The notes below the pieces were generated by a model. The model had not been told where the DNA came from. It made no database searches and worked only from the letters and a program-made list of their open reading frames with translations. Both the position numbers and the translations under genes were made by a program. A stretch of DNA of 64,000 bases from an uncultured Bacteroidales bacterium (GTDB lineage: Bacteria; Bacteroidota; Bacteroidia; Bacteroidales; FEN-979), in assembly GCA_903959905.1 (NCBI GenBank), contig CAJBYO010000030.1, forward strand, positions 1 through 64,000, in the 5' to 3' direction. Shown one piece after another: positions 1-9,954 of the stretch. Numbering within the stretch: position 1 is the first letter of the stretch; each line of letters starts with the position of its first letter.

Positions 1-1
1 A

Positions 2-2215
2 CTTGATCCCTCAACACCGCTTGTTGATGGCCAGCATTACTGGGCCAGCCAGACTGTTAACGGAAATGAAAGCACCACCAGGGTTGAGGTTACCGCATCT
101 GTTGTGACACAGGCTGCTCCGGCCGCTTCAACGCATACCCCATCGCAGACACAGGTGATATGGAACTGGGCTGCAGCATCGGGAGCAACAGGCTACAAAT
201 GGAGTACAGCCAATGTCTACAGTGGCGCAACGGACATGAGTACGGCACTCACCAAAACTGAAACCGGGCTTACATGCAATACGGCCTATACGCGCTATAT
301 CTGGGCCTATAACGCTTCAGGTTGTTTCTCTTCATCAACATCCCTGTCCCAAACCACCTCTTCGTGTGCTTCAGCGCCATCCGTTTCCACATCGGGCGCC
401 GGCAGTGTCGGTGCTGTTACAGCTACGCTGAACGGAAACATTACGGCCACCGGTGGCGCCAGCCCCACGGTTCGCGGGTTCAAATACAGCACCACCAGCG
501 GTTTTGATCCGGCCGCAACAGGAACGAATGCTTCCGAAACCGGAAGTTTTGGAACAGGTGCGTATGCCCTTGATGTTTCAGGTCTTACCAATACCACAAC
601 CTATTACGTGCGAGCCTATGCAACAAACAGCGCCGGCACCACCTATGGCGATGAGGTAAGTTTTACAACCATCGTTTATAACACGTGGACCTTCACGAAT
701 GCAGGGGCGACAGGGCGTTCGGGGCCCACCCAGGCGCAGGTTAATTCATCGTATTCAGGTGGTTCCCTGCAAGGCGGTGTAACTGTCAATACCCAGGGAA
801 TACAGGAGTGGACTGTTCCTGTGACAAGCCAGTATACCATCAGGGCTTACGGGGCACAAGGTGCCAGGAGCGGTGGTTTAGGCGCGGACATGACCGGAAC
901 ATTCAGCCTGACACAGGGTGAAGTGATAAAAATTGCCGTAGGGCAAACAGGAGTGAACGGTTCGGAAAATGGCAGTTACCAGGGCGGTGGCGGCGGTGGC
1001 GGATCATTCGTGATCAGGAGCCCTTACAACAGTAATTCATCTGTCTTAGTCATTGCAGGTGGTGGCGGAGGTTATACAAACTTTGAGACAACGGCAACTA
1101 TACACGCACTTGCAACCTCATCGGGAGGAAGCACGTATCTCGGTGGTGGCGGTACCTCAGGTAATGGGGGCACATGCGGTTCAAACGGAGCTGCAGGCGG
1201 CGGTGGCGGATTTTTTACCAACGGGGGAACAGGAACTGATCTCACTTATGCCGTTGGTGGTTCTGCATTTGCCAATGGTGCAACAGGAGGAATAGAAGGG
1301 AATACATCGGGATATGTAGGCGGTGACGGCGGTTTTGGCGGTGGTGGCGGTGGCTGGCACAACACCTTTAACCGCTCCGGAGGCGGTGGCGGATACAGCG
1401 GCGGCCAGGGGGGCGGCTGGACTGGTCAGCCGTCGGGCGGCGGAGGCGGTTCCTACAACAACGGAACAAGCCAGTCAAATATTGGTGGATCGCACAGTGG
1501 ACAAGGACAGGTCGTCATTACAAGAATACTTACCCAATCAGATTTCAGTTATACCGGGGGCGTGCAAACATTTACGGTTCCTGCCGGCGTAACCAGCGTA
1601 ACGGTTGAATCATGGGGTGCCCAGGGATGGACCGGCAGTTATTCAGGTGGACTGGGAGGCTATGCAACCGGCTCTCTTTCCGTTACACCCGGGCAAACAT
1701 TGTATATTTATGTGGGTGGCCAGGGAACTACAGCAACAGGAGCAGGTGTTCCCTCCGGTGCTGGCTGGAACGGTGGCGGGAACGGGCAAACAAGCGCATC
1801 ATCGGGATTTGCCGGTGGAGGCGGTGGTGCTTCCGATGTGAGAGTTGGCGGCACCGCATTGGCAAACCGCATAATTGTTGCAGGAGGTGGAGGCGGTTCA
1901 ACAAACAACGGCTCCTGCAACGGCGGAAATGGCGGAGGACTTACAGGAACTAAAGGCGGTGGCGCATACAGCGGAGGGTACGGCGGAACACAGGTTGCCG
2001 GGGGCAGCTTCGGCGGCGATCTCGGCCAGGGCGGCAATGCCATTGTTTCATATACCCCGTGGAATGGCGGCGGCGGTGGCGGATATTATGGTGGCGGAAC
2101 CAGCGATGCCCACGGCTCAGGCGGTGGCGGATCATCGTATATAGGAGGTGTGACAGGGGGAAGTACAACGGGAGGAACTAGAGCGGGTAACGGAATGATA
2201 AGGGTCATCTACTAA
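2..2215 (+). CDS. Glycine-rich extracellular protein, 5' end missing
   Basis: The reading frame is open from base 2, so the gene starts upstream of the window; a GTG at 104 is internal. The visible 737 residues hold the end of an Ig-like repeat (its text [19 protein letters not shown] is nearly the same as one in the next gene), then two fibronectin-III-like domains up to about residue 220, then two glycine-rich domains. These have the aromatic/Val beta strands ([18 protein letters not shown]) and long G-G-G-G runs ending in AGGGGG that characterise the ALK/LTK-type glycine-rich domain (PF12810-like). The protein is presumably exported and structural or adhesive. It ends in GNGMIRVIY without a recognisable T9SS type A tail. 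The next gene is a paralogue 127 bp downstream. Function is not known. Confidence 0.8.
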   Translation, partial: LDPSTPLVDGQHYWASQTVNGNESTTRVEVTASVVTQAAPAASTHTPSQTQVIWNWAAASGATGYKWSTANVYSGATDMSTALTKTETGLTCNTAYTRYIWAYNASGCFSSSTSLSQTTSSCASAPSVSTSGAGSVGAVTATLNGNITATGGASPTVRGFKYSTTSGFDPAATGTNASETGSFGTGAYALDVSGLTNTTTYYVRAYATNSAGTTYGDEVSFTTIVYNTWTFTNAGATGRSGPTQAQVNSSYSGGSLQGGVTVNTQGIQEWTVPVTSQYTIRAYGAQGARSGGLGADMTGTFSLTQGEVIKIAVGQTGVNGSENGSYQGGGGGGGSFVIRSPYNSNSSVLVIAGGGGGYTNFETTATIHALATSSGGSTYLGGGGTSGNGGTCGSNGAAGGGGGFFTNGGTGTDLTYAVGGSAFANGATGGIEGNTSGYVGGDGGFGGGGGGWHNTFNRSGGGGGYSGGQGGGWTGQPSGGGGGSYNNGTSQSNIGGSHSGQGQVVITRILTQSDFSYTGGVQTFTVPAGVTSVTVESWGAQGWTGSYSGGLGGYATGSLSVTPGQTLYIYVGGQGTTATGAGVPSGAGWNGGGNGQTSASSGFAGGGGGASDVRVGGTALANRIIVAGGGGGSTNNGSCNGGNGGGLTGTKGGGAYSGGYGGTQVAGGSFGGDLGQGGNAIVSYTPWNGGGGGGYYGGGTSDAHGSGGGGSSYIGGVTGGSTTGGTRAGNGMIRVIY

Positions 2216-2342
2216 GCACGGACGGGGAAAATGATACGGTATGGATTTTTATTGGCATTTATTTCAGATTATATTATTGAATATCGCAACCATTACCAAT
2301 TCCCACTGTTGTTTGGAGAAAAAATCAATAAATCAACCAGCT

Positions 2343-4445
2343 ATGATACACAAACCTACAATCTGCAGACAGGCGCTGAGGTCACTTGCCATACAACAGT
2401 CTGTCATTTTTTTAATTGTCCTCCTGTTCACAGTGACGAGGATGAATGGTCAAACTGTAACATATTCAGAGACATTCACATCCGGGGTCTCATACACTGC
2501 TTCTGATGTCCAGTGGACCCACTGGACCAGTTTTATAAGCCAGCTTACGCCACGCACCTACAGTTCAGTGACGATCAAAGGGAGCAACGATGCAACCGGT
2601 GTTACTGTCACTGATCCTGCCGTTGCAACAGCCATTGCCAATGCACTGTATACAAACGCACCGGGCAGCTGGACTTCCGGAGGCAGGACATGGGCGGTTG
2701 GAGCCTGTGGCAGCGGACTGGAACTGAGTGCAACAGGATCGGTTTGCGGATGTCCGAATCCCGGGTATATTGTCAGGCCGCATATCGCGAACCAGAACTG
2801 GGGCGGTGTGAACGGTCCGACATGCGATGCCGGCACCCAAACGCTCACAGTTGTGTTTGTTTACAGCATCTATACATTTACAACTGCCGGTGTTTCAGGG
2901 CGGCTTGGCCCGTCGCAGGCACAGGTTAACTCAGCCTATACCGGAACCAGCCTGGCAGGCAATGTGACAGTGACCACCCAGGGAATCCAGGAATGGACTG
3001 TCCCGGTATCGGGAACATACAAAATTGAGACCTACGGGGCACAGGGCGGAAATTCTTATTCAAACTTTCGTACAGGGGGTTATGGGGCATACACCAAAGG
3101 GGAGTTTTCACTTTCATCAGGACAGGTGCTGAAGGTCATTGTAGGGCAAACAGCAGCGAATTATTACGGAAGCAGTCAGTACGAAGGCGGCGGTGGCGGT
3201 GGAGGTAGTTTTGTTTGGCTATCTTCTGCCAGCACTCCTATGATAGCAGCAGGCGGCGGTGGCGGTGGCGGTGCCAACCAGGGAACTGCCTACAACGGAA
3301 ACGACGGCACGGCAACAACGTCAGGTTCTGCATCAAACGGCCAATATGTTTCGGCCGGGGGTACTTCCGGCGGTGGAGGAGAGGAGCACTCAACCAACGG
3401 TGAACACGCACATGGTGGTTCTGCCGGTGGTGGCTGGCTCTCCGCAGGTGCCTCAGCAATTTCCGGAGCTGATGGCGGCGCAAGTATCCTTGATGGGTAT
3501 GGAGTAGGTGGGCAGAATGGATCTGCAAGTGGACAAACTTACGGCAGCGACGGAGGATTCGGCGGAGGCGGCGGCGCAGTAATTGGCGGCGGCGGTGGTG
3601 GCGGATATTCCGGCGGTGGTGCCGGAAACCAGCCAAGCGGCAGCGGCTGGATTGAAAATGGCGGCGGCGGCGGCGGCTCATACAATGCCGGCTCCAGCCA
3701 GGTGATGACAGCAGGCAGCCGCGCAGGCAACGGAACGGTGATCATTACAAAAATTGCTGATCCCGCTTTCCCGGCAAACCCGACGTCTGTGACTGCTTCG
3801 GCTAACCCGATATGCAACGGTTTCAGTACACTTCTTACAGCCAACGGGGCAGTGGGGACTGTTTACTGGTATACGGGAAGTTGCGGGGGTACCCAGGTGG
3901 GAACGGGAGCAACCTTCACAGTTTCACCTACAACCACAACCACCTATTACGCCCGAAACTACAACAACAGCCAGTTCAGCACAGGCTGTGCTTCACTGGA
4001 GGTAACGGTAAACCAGCCGTCTTATTCAGGTACAGCACCAACGGTGGCCAGCCTTCAGGCAACAGGCACAGGGATCAAATGGTACGCTTCTTCTTCGGGA
4101 GGGTCTCAGCTGGCAACCTCAACGACGCTGGTCAATGGCAACCATTACTATGCCAGCCAGACCGTGAACGGAAACGAAAGCACAACAAGGGTTGATGTTA
4201 CAGCATCTTTTGACCCTACCCCTTGCAAACCGACCGGCTCGTCGTCGCAAACATACAGCGCAGGTGCAACGGTTGCAAGCTTGCAGGCAACAGGTTCATA
4301 CATCAGGTGGTATGCTGGATCTTCTGGTGGTACAGCCTTGTCAACCTCAACAGTGCTTGTGAATGGCACCCATTATTATGCCACACAAACTGTCAGTTGT
4401 ACTGAAAGTGCGTCAAGGTTTGATATTACTGTGACAATAAACTGA
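2343..4445 (+). CDS. Glycine-rich exported protein with Ig-like repeats
   Basis: An in-frame ATG lies at 2241, but the ATG at 2343 is preferred because it puts a signal peptide at the N-terminus (basic start, then [11 protein letters not shown], cleavage near MNGQ) and follows an A/T-rich leader usual for this phylum. The mature protein has an N-terminal region of unknown fold with several Cys (to about residue 180), an ALK/LTK-type glycine-rich domain ([11 protein letters not shown], many GGGGG runs), an Ig-like domain of the CHU_C-associated kind ([11 protein letters not shown]), and two shorter repeats with the pattern [20 protein letters not shown]. No T9SS tail is visible; the C-terminus is an Ig-like strand (FDITVTIN). 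It is a paralogue of the preceding gene. Probably a surface or matrix protein; no enzyme domain seen. Confidence 0.8.
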   Translation: MIHKPTICRQALRSLAIQQSVIFLIVLLFTVTRMNGQTVTYSETFTSGVSYTASDVQWTHWTSFISQLTPRTYSSVTIKGSNDATGVTVTDPAVATAIANALYTNAPGSWTSGGRTWAVGACGSGLELSATGSVCGCPNPGYIVRPHIANQNWGGVNGPTCDAGTQTLTVVFVYSIYTFTTAGVSGRLGPSQAQVNSAYTGTSLAGNVTVTTQGIQEWTVPVSGTYKIETYGAQGGNSYSNFRTGGYGAYTKGEFSLSSGQVLKVIVGQTAANYYGSSQYEGGGGGGGSFVWLSSASTPMIAAGGGGGGGANQGTAYNGNDGTATTSGSASNGQYVSAGGTSGGGGEEHSTNGEHAHGGSAGGGWLSAGASAISGADGGASILDGYGVGGQNGSASGQTYGSDGGFGGGGGAVIGGGGGGGYSGGGAGNQPSGSGWIENGGGGGGSYNAGSSQVMTAGSRAGNGTVIITKIADPAFPANPTSVTASANPICNGFSTLLTANGAVGTVYWYTGSCGGTQVGTGATFTVSPTTTTTYYARNYNNSQFSTGCASLEVTVNQPSYSGTAPTVASLQATGTGIKWYASSSGGSQLATSTTLVNGNHYYASQTVNGNESTTRVDVTASFDPTPCKPTGSSSQTYSAGATVASLQATGSYIRWYAGSSGGTALSTSTVLVNGTHYYATQTVSCTESASRFDITVTIN

Positions 4446-4463
4446 GATAATAACCTGTAATAG

Positions 4464-5717
4464 TTATTGCAGGAGTTTCTTTCTCAACAGGTTAAGCGCC
4501 TGCAATGAGGTTCGCCTGATATTGCGTTCCCTGCTGTCGCCGAAAAGATAATACTCCGCGAAAACTTCATCCGGCGCGGCAATGGCAATCCAGGTCGTGC
4601 CAACAGGTTTCTCTGCGGTTCCGCCGTCGGGCCCTGCGATTCCTGATGTTGCAATCGCATAATCGGCGTCAAACCGCTGCTGCAGCCCGATGGCCATTTC
4701 AGTTACGGTTTCCTTGCTGACAGCACCGTATTTCTCAATGGTTTCAGGACTTACGCCAAGGATATGCTCTTTTATTTCATTGGAATATGCCACTACGGAT
4801 CCCTTAAAATAGGCAGAGCTCCCGGGGATACTGGTGATCATCTGTGCAATGGTCCCTCCGGTGCAACTTTCTGCAGTTGCCAGGGTGGCATTTCTTTCTT
4901 TGAGCAGCTTTCCGACAACAAGCTCAAGTGTATCAAGGTCGTATCCGAAGATATACTGCGGGATCAGCCCCTGCAATTTTACCACCTCGCTGTCAATCTG
5001 CTGATGCAGGATTTTTTCATCCTTGCCTTCACCTGTCAGCCGGAGCCTGACAATACCCGGCTGGGGCAGGTAAGCCAGTTTGATGTGTGTGGGGAGGGCG
5101 TTTTCCCACGACTCAATCCGGGCGGCAAGGAATGATTCCCCAACTCCCTGCGTAAGGATGGTCTTATGATGGATATACGGCGTATTGAACCTTTCTTTCA
5201 GCCGTGGAATGATATAATCGGTCATCATGGCTTTCATCTCAAAGGGCACCCCGGGCATGGATATGAAAATGGTTTTTCCGCCTCCATTCCGGTCTTTTTC
5301 AAACCACATGCCACGAGCTGTTCCGAGCTTGTTTGGAATGCCTGTGCACGTCTCGGGAAGTTCAGCCTGCAGCCGGTTAAGTTCCGTTACCGGGTAGCCG
5401 CGCCTTGCAAAAAGAGCCTCCACATCACGGTATGCCTCCTCGTTGAACACAAGTCGGGTGTTGAAAAATTCGCAGAGTGTGTGCTTCGTGATGTCATCTC
5501 TTGTCGGGCCAATACCTCCAGAGATCAGTACCACCTGTGCACGTTTTTCAGCCCCCGCAAGCGCTTCAAGGATATGCTCCCGCGAGTCGCTGATGATCGT
5601 GAACTGTCCTGCCCTGAACCCGGAAAGAATCAGCTGTTCCCCCATCCACGAGGCGTTGGTGTTGATGACCTGCCCGATCAGCAGTTCATCTCCTATGTTG
5701 ATGATTTCAATATTCAT
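4464..5717 (-). CDS. cinA: CinA family nicotinamide-nucleotide amidohydrolase
   Basis: The 417-aa protein has the normal length for full two-domain CinA. The N-terminal half is a molybdopterin-binding-like (MoCF/COG1058) domain starting MNIEIINIGDELLIGQVINTN, with SGGIGPTRDD near residue 73. The C-terminal half is the PncC-type nicotinamide mononucleotide deamidase (ATAESCTGG, GSSAYFKGSVVAYSN, ATSGIAGPDGG), which recycles NMN in NAD metabolism. The ATG at 5717-5715 is preceded by a textbook Shine-Dalgarno sequence, AGGAGG at 5730-5725, spaced seven bases, which is uncommon in this phylum. A -7 box candidate lies at 5905-5898. The gene converges with the glycine-rich protein gene, 18 bp apart. 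Confidence 0.93.
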   Translation of the reverse strand: MNIEIINIGDELLIGQVINTNASWMGEQLILSGFRAGQFTIISDSREHILEALAGAEKRAQVVLISGGIGPTRDDITKHTLCEFFNTRLVFNEEAYRDVEALFARRGYPVTELNRLQAELPETCTGIPNKLGTARGMWFEKDRNGGGKTIFISMPGVPFEMKAMMTDYIIPRLKERFNTPYIHHKTILTQGVGESFLAARIESWENALPTHIKLAYLPQPGIVRLRLTGEGKDEKILHQQIDSEVVKLQGLIPQYIFGYDLDTLELVVGKLLKERNATLATAESCTGGTIAQMITSIPGSSAYFKGSVVAYSNEIKEHILGVSPETIEKYGAVSKETVTEMAIGLQQRFDADYAIATSGIAGPDGGTAEKPVGTTWIAIAAPDEVFAEYYLFGDSRERNIRRTSLQALNLLRKKLLQ

Positions 5718-5897
5718 AAATATTCCTCCTCAGGCCTTGATTTTGATTCTCTTGCGGTGGTTATTTTCCAAATCTGCCAGCTTATCTAACAGGTTGATTC
5801 GATAAATGTCCACGCGGATGAAACATTGATATGGGGTGTCCCGCTGGAGGAAATACCCACATCAACGGTCAAAGGGATACAAGCCTTAATTTTTTTG

Positions 5898-5905
5898 CAA
5901 AGTTA
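5898..5905 (-). promoter_or_regulatory. Candidate -7 box for cinA
   Basis: TAACTTTG on the minus strand fits the Bacteroidota sigma-A -7 consensus TAnnTTTG exactly. It would give a 5' leader of roughly 170 bases before cinA. No convincing -33 TTG at the usual spacing. Confidence 0.4.
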
Positions 5906-6091
5906 CCAAATGATGTGGCACCATGGAAAGTTGTTGAATTGAAAATGAAAATGAGGTGAAGTGCAAGTAAAACAATTCTTTAGTTATTGTCAGGATGTTG
6001 TCGGAGACAACCAGTTTTTTCCCGGGGGGGTGCCCATCCGGAAATTGGGCTACGTGGATTCTGCCGGAAAAGAAGCAGTTGTCTTTTTTCG

Positions 6092-6099
6092 TACTTTTG
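6092..6099 (+). promoter_or_regulatory. -7 box for the uridine phosphorylase operon
   Basis: TACTTTTG matches TAnnTTTG exactly and lies 15 bases before the ATG at 6115, which predicts a very short leader. A -33 TTG at the normal spacing is not evident. Confidence 0.5.
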
Positions 6100-6114
6100 T
6101 AAAAAACTAACTGA

Positions 6115-6987
6115 ATGTCTGTACCTGCTCAACCCGATCTGATGGTCAATAACAATGGCAGCATTTACCACATTGCCATGAAACCTGAAGATCTTGCCGA
6201 TATTGTGATTGTTGTTGGAGATCCGCAAAGGGTTTATGAAATCTCTGAACATTTCACCGGCATCGACCATGCTGCCTCAAACCGGGAGTTTAATTCCCAA
6301 ACCGGTTATTACCACGGAAAACGCATTACCGCCCTGTCAACGGGTATTGGTACCGACAACTGCGACATCGTCATGCATGAGTTGGATGCACTTGCCAATT
6401 TTGACCTGCAAACCAGAGTTCAGAAACCGGTTCAGCGTTCGCTTACCATCATCCGGCTGGGAACCTCAGGCGCGATCCAGGCAGATATTCCCGTTAACAG
6501 CCTTGTTCTGTCAACACATGCAGTCGGGCTGGATAACCTGCTGCATTTTTACAAGGGTATGCCGGGGATCATTGACAGGGAACTAACCGACGCCTTTTCT
6601 GCCTATTCAAACTGGCCTGCCGATCAGTCAAAACCTTACTTTGTGAAGGGCTCCGACCGGTTGATTGAACTCTTCAGGCCGGGTACCGTAGCCGGCATCA
6701 CGGTTACTGCTCCCGGATTTTACGGCCCCCAGGGCAGATTCCTGCGCCTTCCCCTTACCGACCCGGATATGATTCAAAAACTTCAGGAATTCAGGCACGA
6801 CGGCCACCGCATTACCAACTTTGAGATGGAAACCTCGGCCATTTATGGATTGGGAGCACTGATGGGCCACGAAACTGCCACGGTATGTGCCATTATCGCC
6901 AACCGGGCAAACGGGAATTACAGCCAGGAACATAAAACGGTTATCAACCAAATGATAACAATGGTATTGGACCGTATCGCACCGTAA
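6115..6987 (+). CDS. Uridine/nucleoside phosphorylase
   Basis: The 290-aa protein belongs to the NP-I nucleoside phosphorylase family (PNP_UDP_1). Visible motifs are the phosphate-binding GDPQR near residue 39, STGIGTDN near 79, RLGTSGAIQ near 115, and the ribose/base-contacting NFEMETSAIYGL near 238. It should catalyse reversible phosphorolysis of uridine (or a related nucleoside) to base and ribose-1-phosphate in pyrimidine salvage. It is most like the longer Bacteroidota uridine phosphorylase group; substrate cannot be fixed from sequence alone. It is first in a tight operon with the SirB1-like gene (4-bp gap) and the S1/P1 nuclease, a context that suggests nucleic-acid scavenging. Confidence 0.85.
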   Translation: MSVPAQPDLMVNNNGSIYHIAMKPEDLADIVIVVGDPQRVYEISEHFTGIDHAASNREFNSQTGYYHGKRITALSTGIGTDNCDIVMHELDALANFDLQTRVQKPVQRSLTIIRLGTSGAIQADIPVNSLVLSTHAVGLDNLLHFYKGMPGIIDRELTDAFSAYSNWPADQSKPYFVKGSDRLIELFRPGTVAGITVTAPGFYGPQGRFLRLPLTDPDMIQKLQEFRHDGHRITNFEMETSAIYGLGALMGHETATVCAIIANRANGNYSQEHKTVINQMITMVLDRIAP

Positions 6988-6991
6988 CCCC

Positions 6992-7849
6992 ATGACCAAC
7001 CCCACCCTCGCCGCCCTGATCAACCTCCTGGATGAACCTGATGAAAACGCATTCAGGGTTATCCGAGATCAGATTTTGCTGCAGGGGCCCGATGCCATTG
7101 AACCGCTTGAACAACTGCTGGATAATACATTCAATTCCACCCTGCATGAGCGTATCCGCAGTATCGTCCGACATCTTCAGCAGGAGAACCTCTACCTTGA
7201 ATTTTTAAACTGGCTTACCATTGGCTCATCCGACCTGCTTCAGGGGTTTATCCTGGTCGCCAGGACCATGTATCCGTCACTGGATGTAAAAAATACGATC
7301 ATTTCCATTGAACAGATGAAAATGGACGTATGGATTGAACTGAACGAAAACCTGACAGCGCTCGAGAATGTTAAAGTGTTGAATCACATTCTTTTTGATA
7401 TCCATCATTTTGACGGCAACCGCAAAGACATGCTGGCACCGGGTAACAACTACATCAACCTGATGCTTGAATCCAGGATGGGTAGCCCGGTATCTATTGG
7501 CATCCTTTACCTTATCCTGGGACAGAAACTCGGACTTCCGCTGTATGGGGTGAATCTTCCGCAGCACTTTATCCTGGCATACCTTACTGAACCCGGGATT
7601 GAGAACCCCGATGAAGATGATGTGCTTTTCTATATCAACCCTTTCAACAGGGGATCGGTGTTTACCCGGCGTGAAATTGAGCTTTTTACAGGGCAGATGA
7701 AAATCACCCCCGACAAATCCTTTTTTACCCCCTGCAGCAACAGCGATACGATCCGCCGTCTGATAAGCAGTCTTATTTTTTCTTACAGCAAAACCGGGGA
7801 AAGTGCAAAGACTGAAGACCTGGAAAACCTTTTAAACGCTTTTAAATGA
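6992..7849 (+). CDS. SirB1-like transglutaminase-fold protein
   Basis: The 285-aa protein has the SirB1/YchA (Transglut_core2) signature: a helical N-terminal region with a PIEPLEQLLD-like helix, then NYINLMLESRMGSPVSIGILY near 152-172 and LGLPLYGVNLPQHFILAY near 178-195. The family has a transglutaminase-like fold, and its biochemical role is not established. The gene lies 4 bp after the phosphorylase and its stop overlaps the start of the next gene (ATGA), so translation is probably coupled. Confidence 0.8.
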   Translation: MTNPTLAALINLLDEPDENAFRVIRDQILLQGPDAIEPLEQLLDNTFNSTLHERIRSIVRHLQQENLYLEFLNWLTIGSSDLLQGFILVARTMYPSLDVKNTIISIEQMKMDVWIELNENLTALENVKVLNHILFDIHHFDGNRKDMLAPGNNYINLMLESRMGSPVSIGILYLILGQKLGLPLYGVNLPQHFILAYLTEPGIENPDEDDVLFYINPFNRGSVFTRREIELFTGQMKITPDKSFFTPCSNSDTIRRLISSLIFSYSKTGESAKTEDLENLLNAFK

Positions 7850-8961
7850 AGAAAATACTGTACGCTGTTTCGTTTGTAGGTATCTGCCTGCTGCTGTCGT
7901 CGTGGGGAAGTAAGGCCCACCGGATCATCAATGATAAAAGTGCTTACTGTTACCCCACCACTTTGTTGTTTCTCATCCCCAACTGGACAAATGTTGTAAC
8001 GGCGAACGCCTCTGCAGCCGACTACAGGAAGGGTAGTGATCCTACTGAAGCGCCAAAGCACTATATTGACATTGACAATTATCCCGAATTCATTCAGAAT
8101 GGGCAGATCTCGCAGTCGTTCGATACGCTGGTAGCGCGGTACGGATATACTTTCGTGATGGACCAGGGAATTTTGCCATGGGCAACCGTTACTGCCTTTG
8201 ACTCGCTTAAGGCATGTTTTGGCAGGTATGACTGGAACAAGGCGGCTCTTTTTGCCGCCGACCTCGGCCATTATCTTGGCGACGAACACCAGCCGCTGCA
8301 CATTACCAAAAATTATAACGGACAGCTAACAGGTCAGACAGGGCTTCATTCACGCTACGAAACGACCATGATCAGCAAATATGAGCAATTGCTGGTTTAC
8401 CCTCCCGATTCGGTGCAGCTTATTGCCAACGTCAGCGATTTTGTATTTTCAAACCTGTATACCAACTATGCGTATGTCGACAGTGTCCTGATTGCGGATA
8501 ATATAGCCCATACCATTGCAGGAAACGTGAGTTCCGACGCTTATTACCAGGCACTGTGGAATGAATCCGGTGCGTTTACCATAGATCTGCTGCGCCGTGC
8601 CTCACTTTCTCTTGCCGATCTGATCTATACCGCATGGGTGCAGGCAGGCAGTCCGCTGATGTATCCTGCTGGCCTGGTTGATCCTGAAAACCCCGGTCAA
8701 ACCAGGTTGCTGACAATATTTCCGAACCCGGCCACACAAATCATCTCCTTCCCTGTAGTCGTTACCTCCCACAGCGAGCATGTAACCATGTATATTTATA
8801 ATGACAATGGAAACCTGGTTGAAACAATGTTCAACGGGGTGATGGAAAAAGGAACCCACACAATCAAAAAGGATATTAAAAACCTTGTCGCGGGAGTTTA
8901 CCTGTGCAGGGTGAAAGCAGGAAATGTATCGTCGGTGCAACGGTTTGTTGTAGCCCCTTAG
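7846..8961 (+). CDS. Secreted S1/P1-type nuclease with T9SS tail
   Basis: A signal peptide ([19 protein letters not shown]) leaves Trp20 as the likely mature N-terminus, as in P1 nuclease, where Trp1 ligates zinc. Other probable zinc ligands are His25, Asp59, His72, His142, Asp146, His152 and His168; the last Asp of the family motif appears as Glu172 (HSRYE). The catalytic domain ends near residue 285. A T9SS type A domain follows ([11 protein letters not shown] to the C-terminus, strands [11 protein letters not shown] and AGVYLCRV). It should degrade single-stranded nucleic acid outside the cell or at the surface. It overlaps the SirB1-like gene by ATGA, and its TAG overlaps the TAA of convergent purC within four bases (TTAG). 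A zinc phospholipase C is the main alternative in this superfamily. Confidence 0.85.
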   Translation: MKKILYAVSFVGICLLLSSWGSKAHRIINDKSAYCYPTTLLFLIPNWTNVVTANASAADYRKGSDPTEAPKHYIDIDNYPEFIQNGQISQSFDTLVARYGYTFVMDQGILPWATVTAFDSLKACFGRYDWNKAALFAADLGHYLGDEHQPLHITKNYNGQLTGQTGLHSRYETTMISKYEQLLVYPPDSVQLIANVSDFVFSNLYTNYAYVDSVLIADNIAHTIAGNVSSDAYYQALWNESGAFTIDLLRRASLSLADLIYTAWVQAGSPLMYPAGLVDPENPGQTRLLTIFPNPATQIISFPVVVTSHSEHVTMYIYNDNGNLVETMFNGVMEKGTHTIKKDIKNLVAGVYLCRVKAGNVSSVQRFVVAP

Positions 8962-9905
8962 ATTTTCAGCCAGTCAAGGATGTTCTGCTCAACACGGCTC
9001 AGGATGTTCTCCGACTGCGACCGGTTGAATTTCTCCCCGGTGATGCCTTCATAAAGTTCAATGTAGCGGTCGGAGATCTCTTTGGTCCAGCTGTCGCTCA
9101 TTTCCGGAACCTGCTGCCCTTCCTGTCCCATGAAGCCATTGGCCATCAGCCACTCACGAACAAACTCCTTTGAGAGCTGCCGCTGCTGCTCACCTTTGGC
9201 CTGGCGCTCTTCATACCCATCCAGGTAAAAGTACCGGGAAGAATCCGGTGTGTGGATCTCGTCGCACAGGTAAATCTTCCCGTCGGTGCCCTTGCCAAAC
9301 TCATATTTGGTATCAACAAGGATCAGTCCTTTCTTTGCCGCCATTTCCGTGCCGCGTTGGAACAGGGCATAGGTGTATTTCTTAATCAGCTCATACTCTG
9401 CCGCCGGGATGAGTCCCTCTGCAAGCAGTTCGGACTCGGTGATATCCTCGTCATGACCTTCCGCCGCCTTGGTGGTGGGGGTGATGATTGGTGCCGGAAA
9501 TCGCTGGTGCTCCTTCATCCCGTTAGGGACAGCCACACCGCAGATGAACCGGGAGCCCTTTTGGTAAGTCCGCCATGAACTTCCGGTGAGATAACCGCGA
9601 ATGATCATTTCAACAGGGTAGATTTTGCAGAAACGCCCGATGGTCACATTGGGATCAGGGGAAGCGATCTTCCAGTTCGGACAGATGTCGGAAGTAGCAT
9701 CCAGGAATTTGGAAGCTATCTGGTTCAGAACCTGTCCCTTAAAAGGAATGCCCCTGGGCAGTACCACATCAAACGCTGAAATCCGGTCGCTGGCAACCAT
9801 CACCAGGAATTCATCATTGATATTATAAACATCACGCACTTTCCCTTTGTAAAAGCTTTTCTGCCCCGGAAAACTAAAACTGGTCTTTAACAGCACATTT
9901 GTCAT
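8958..9905 (-). CDS. purC: Phosphoribosylaminoimidazole-succinocarboxamide synthase
   Basis: The 315-aa protein is SAICAR synthase, which joins CAIR and aspartate with ATP in de novo purine synthesis. Visible motifs include [12 protein letters not shown] near residue 20, [19 protein letters not shown] near 39-57, [16 protein letters not shown] near 99, and DTKYEFGKG near 200. The length fits the longer PurC form usual in Bacteroidota. It sits 39 bp downstream of phoH on the same strand and probably shares its transcript. The stop overlaps that of the convergent nuclease gene. Confidence 0.95.
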   Translation of the reverse strand: MTNVLLKTSFSFPGQKSFYKGKVRDVYNINDEFLVMVASDRISAFDVVLPRGIPFKGQVLNQIASKFLDATSDICPNWKIASPDPNVTIGRFCKIYPVEMIIRGYLTGSSWRTYQKGSRFICGVAVPNGMKEHQRFPAPIITPTTKAAEGHDEDITESELLAEGLIPAAEYELIKKYTYALFQRGTEMAAKKGLILVDTKYEFGKGTDGKIYLCDEIHTPDSSRYFYLDGYEERQAKGEQQRQLSKEFVREWLMANGFMGQEGQQVPEMSDSWTKEISDRYIELYEGITGEKFNRSQSENILSRVEQNILDWLKI

Positions 9906-9930
9906 ACTATATGATTTTAACTGTATTATA

Positions 9931-9954
9931 ATTTCGCTATTTCGCTACTTCTCC
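9931..9954. repeat. 8-bp tandem repeat at the phoH stop codon
   Basis: Two perfect copies of ATTTCGCT (9931-9946) followed by a degenerate third copy overlap the last codons and stop of phoH. One of five similar stop-linked repeats in the window. Confidence 0.6.

Larger units (their letters stand above)
5718..6114. other. Divergent intergenic region cinA / uridine phosphorylase
   Basis: This 397-bp spacer carries the cinA Shine-Dalgarno site (5725-5730), a minus-strand -7 box (5898-5905) and a plus-strand -7 box (6092-6099). No small ORF with coding character and no RNA gene was recognised in the rest. Confidence 0.5.

Noticed and set aside
307..2168. Several overlapping ORFs on both strands within the glycine-rich gene
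   Set aside because: They are Arg/Pro/His-rich shadows of GGN-type repeats in other frames, with no family features.
4449..4468. Hairpin AATAAC/GTTATT as terminator between convergent genes
   Set aside because: Only six A/T-rich pairs, overlapping the cinA stop; too weak to call.
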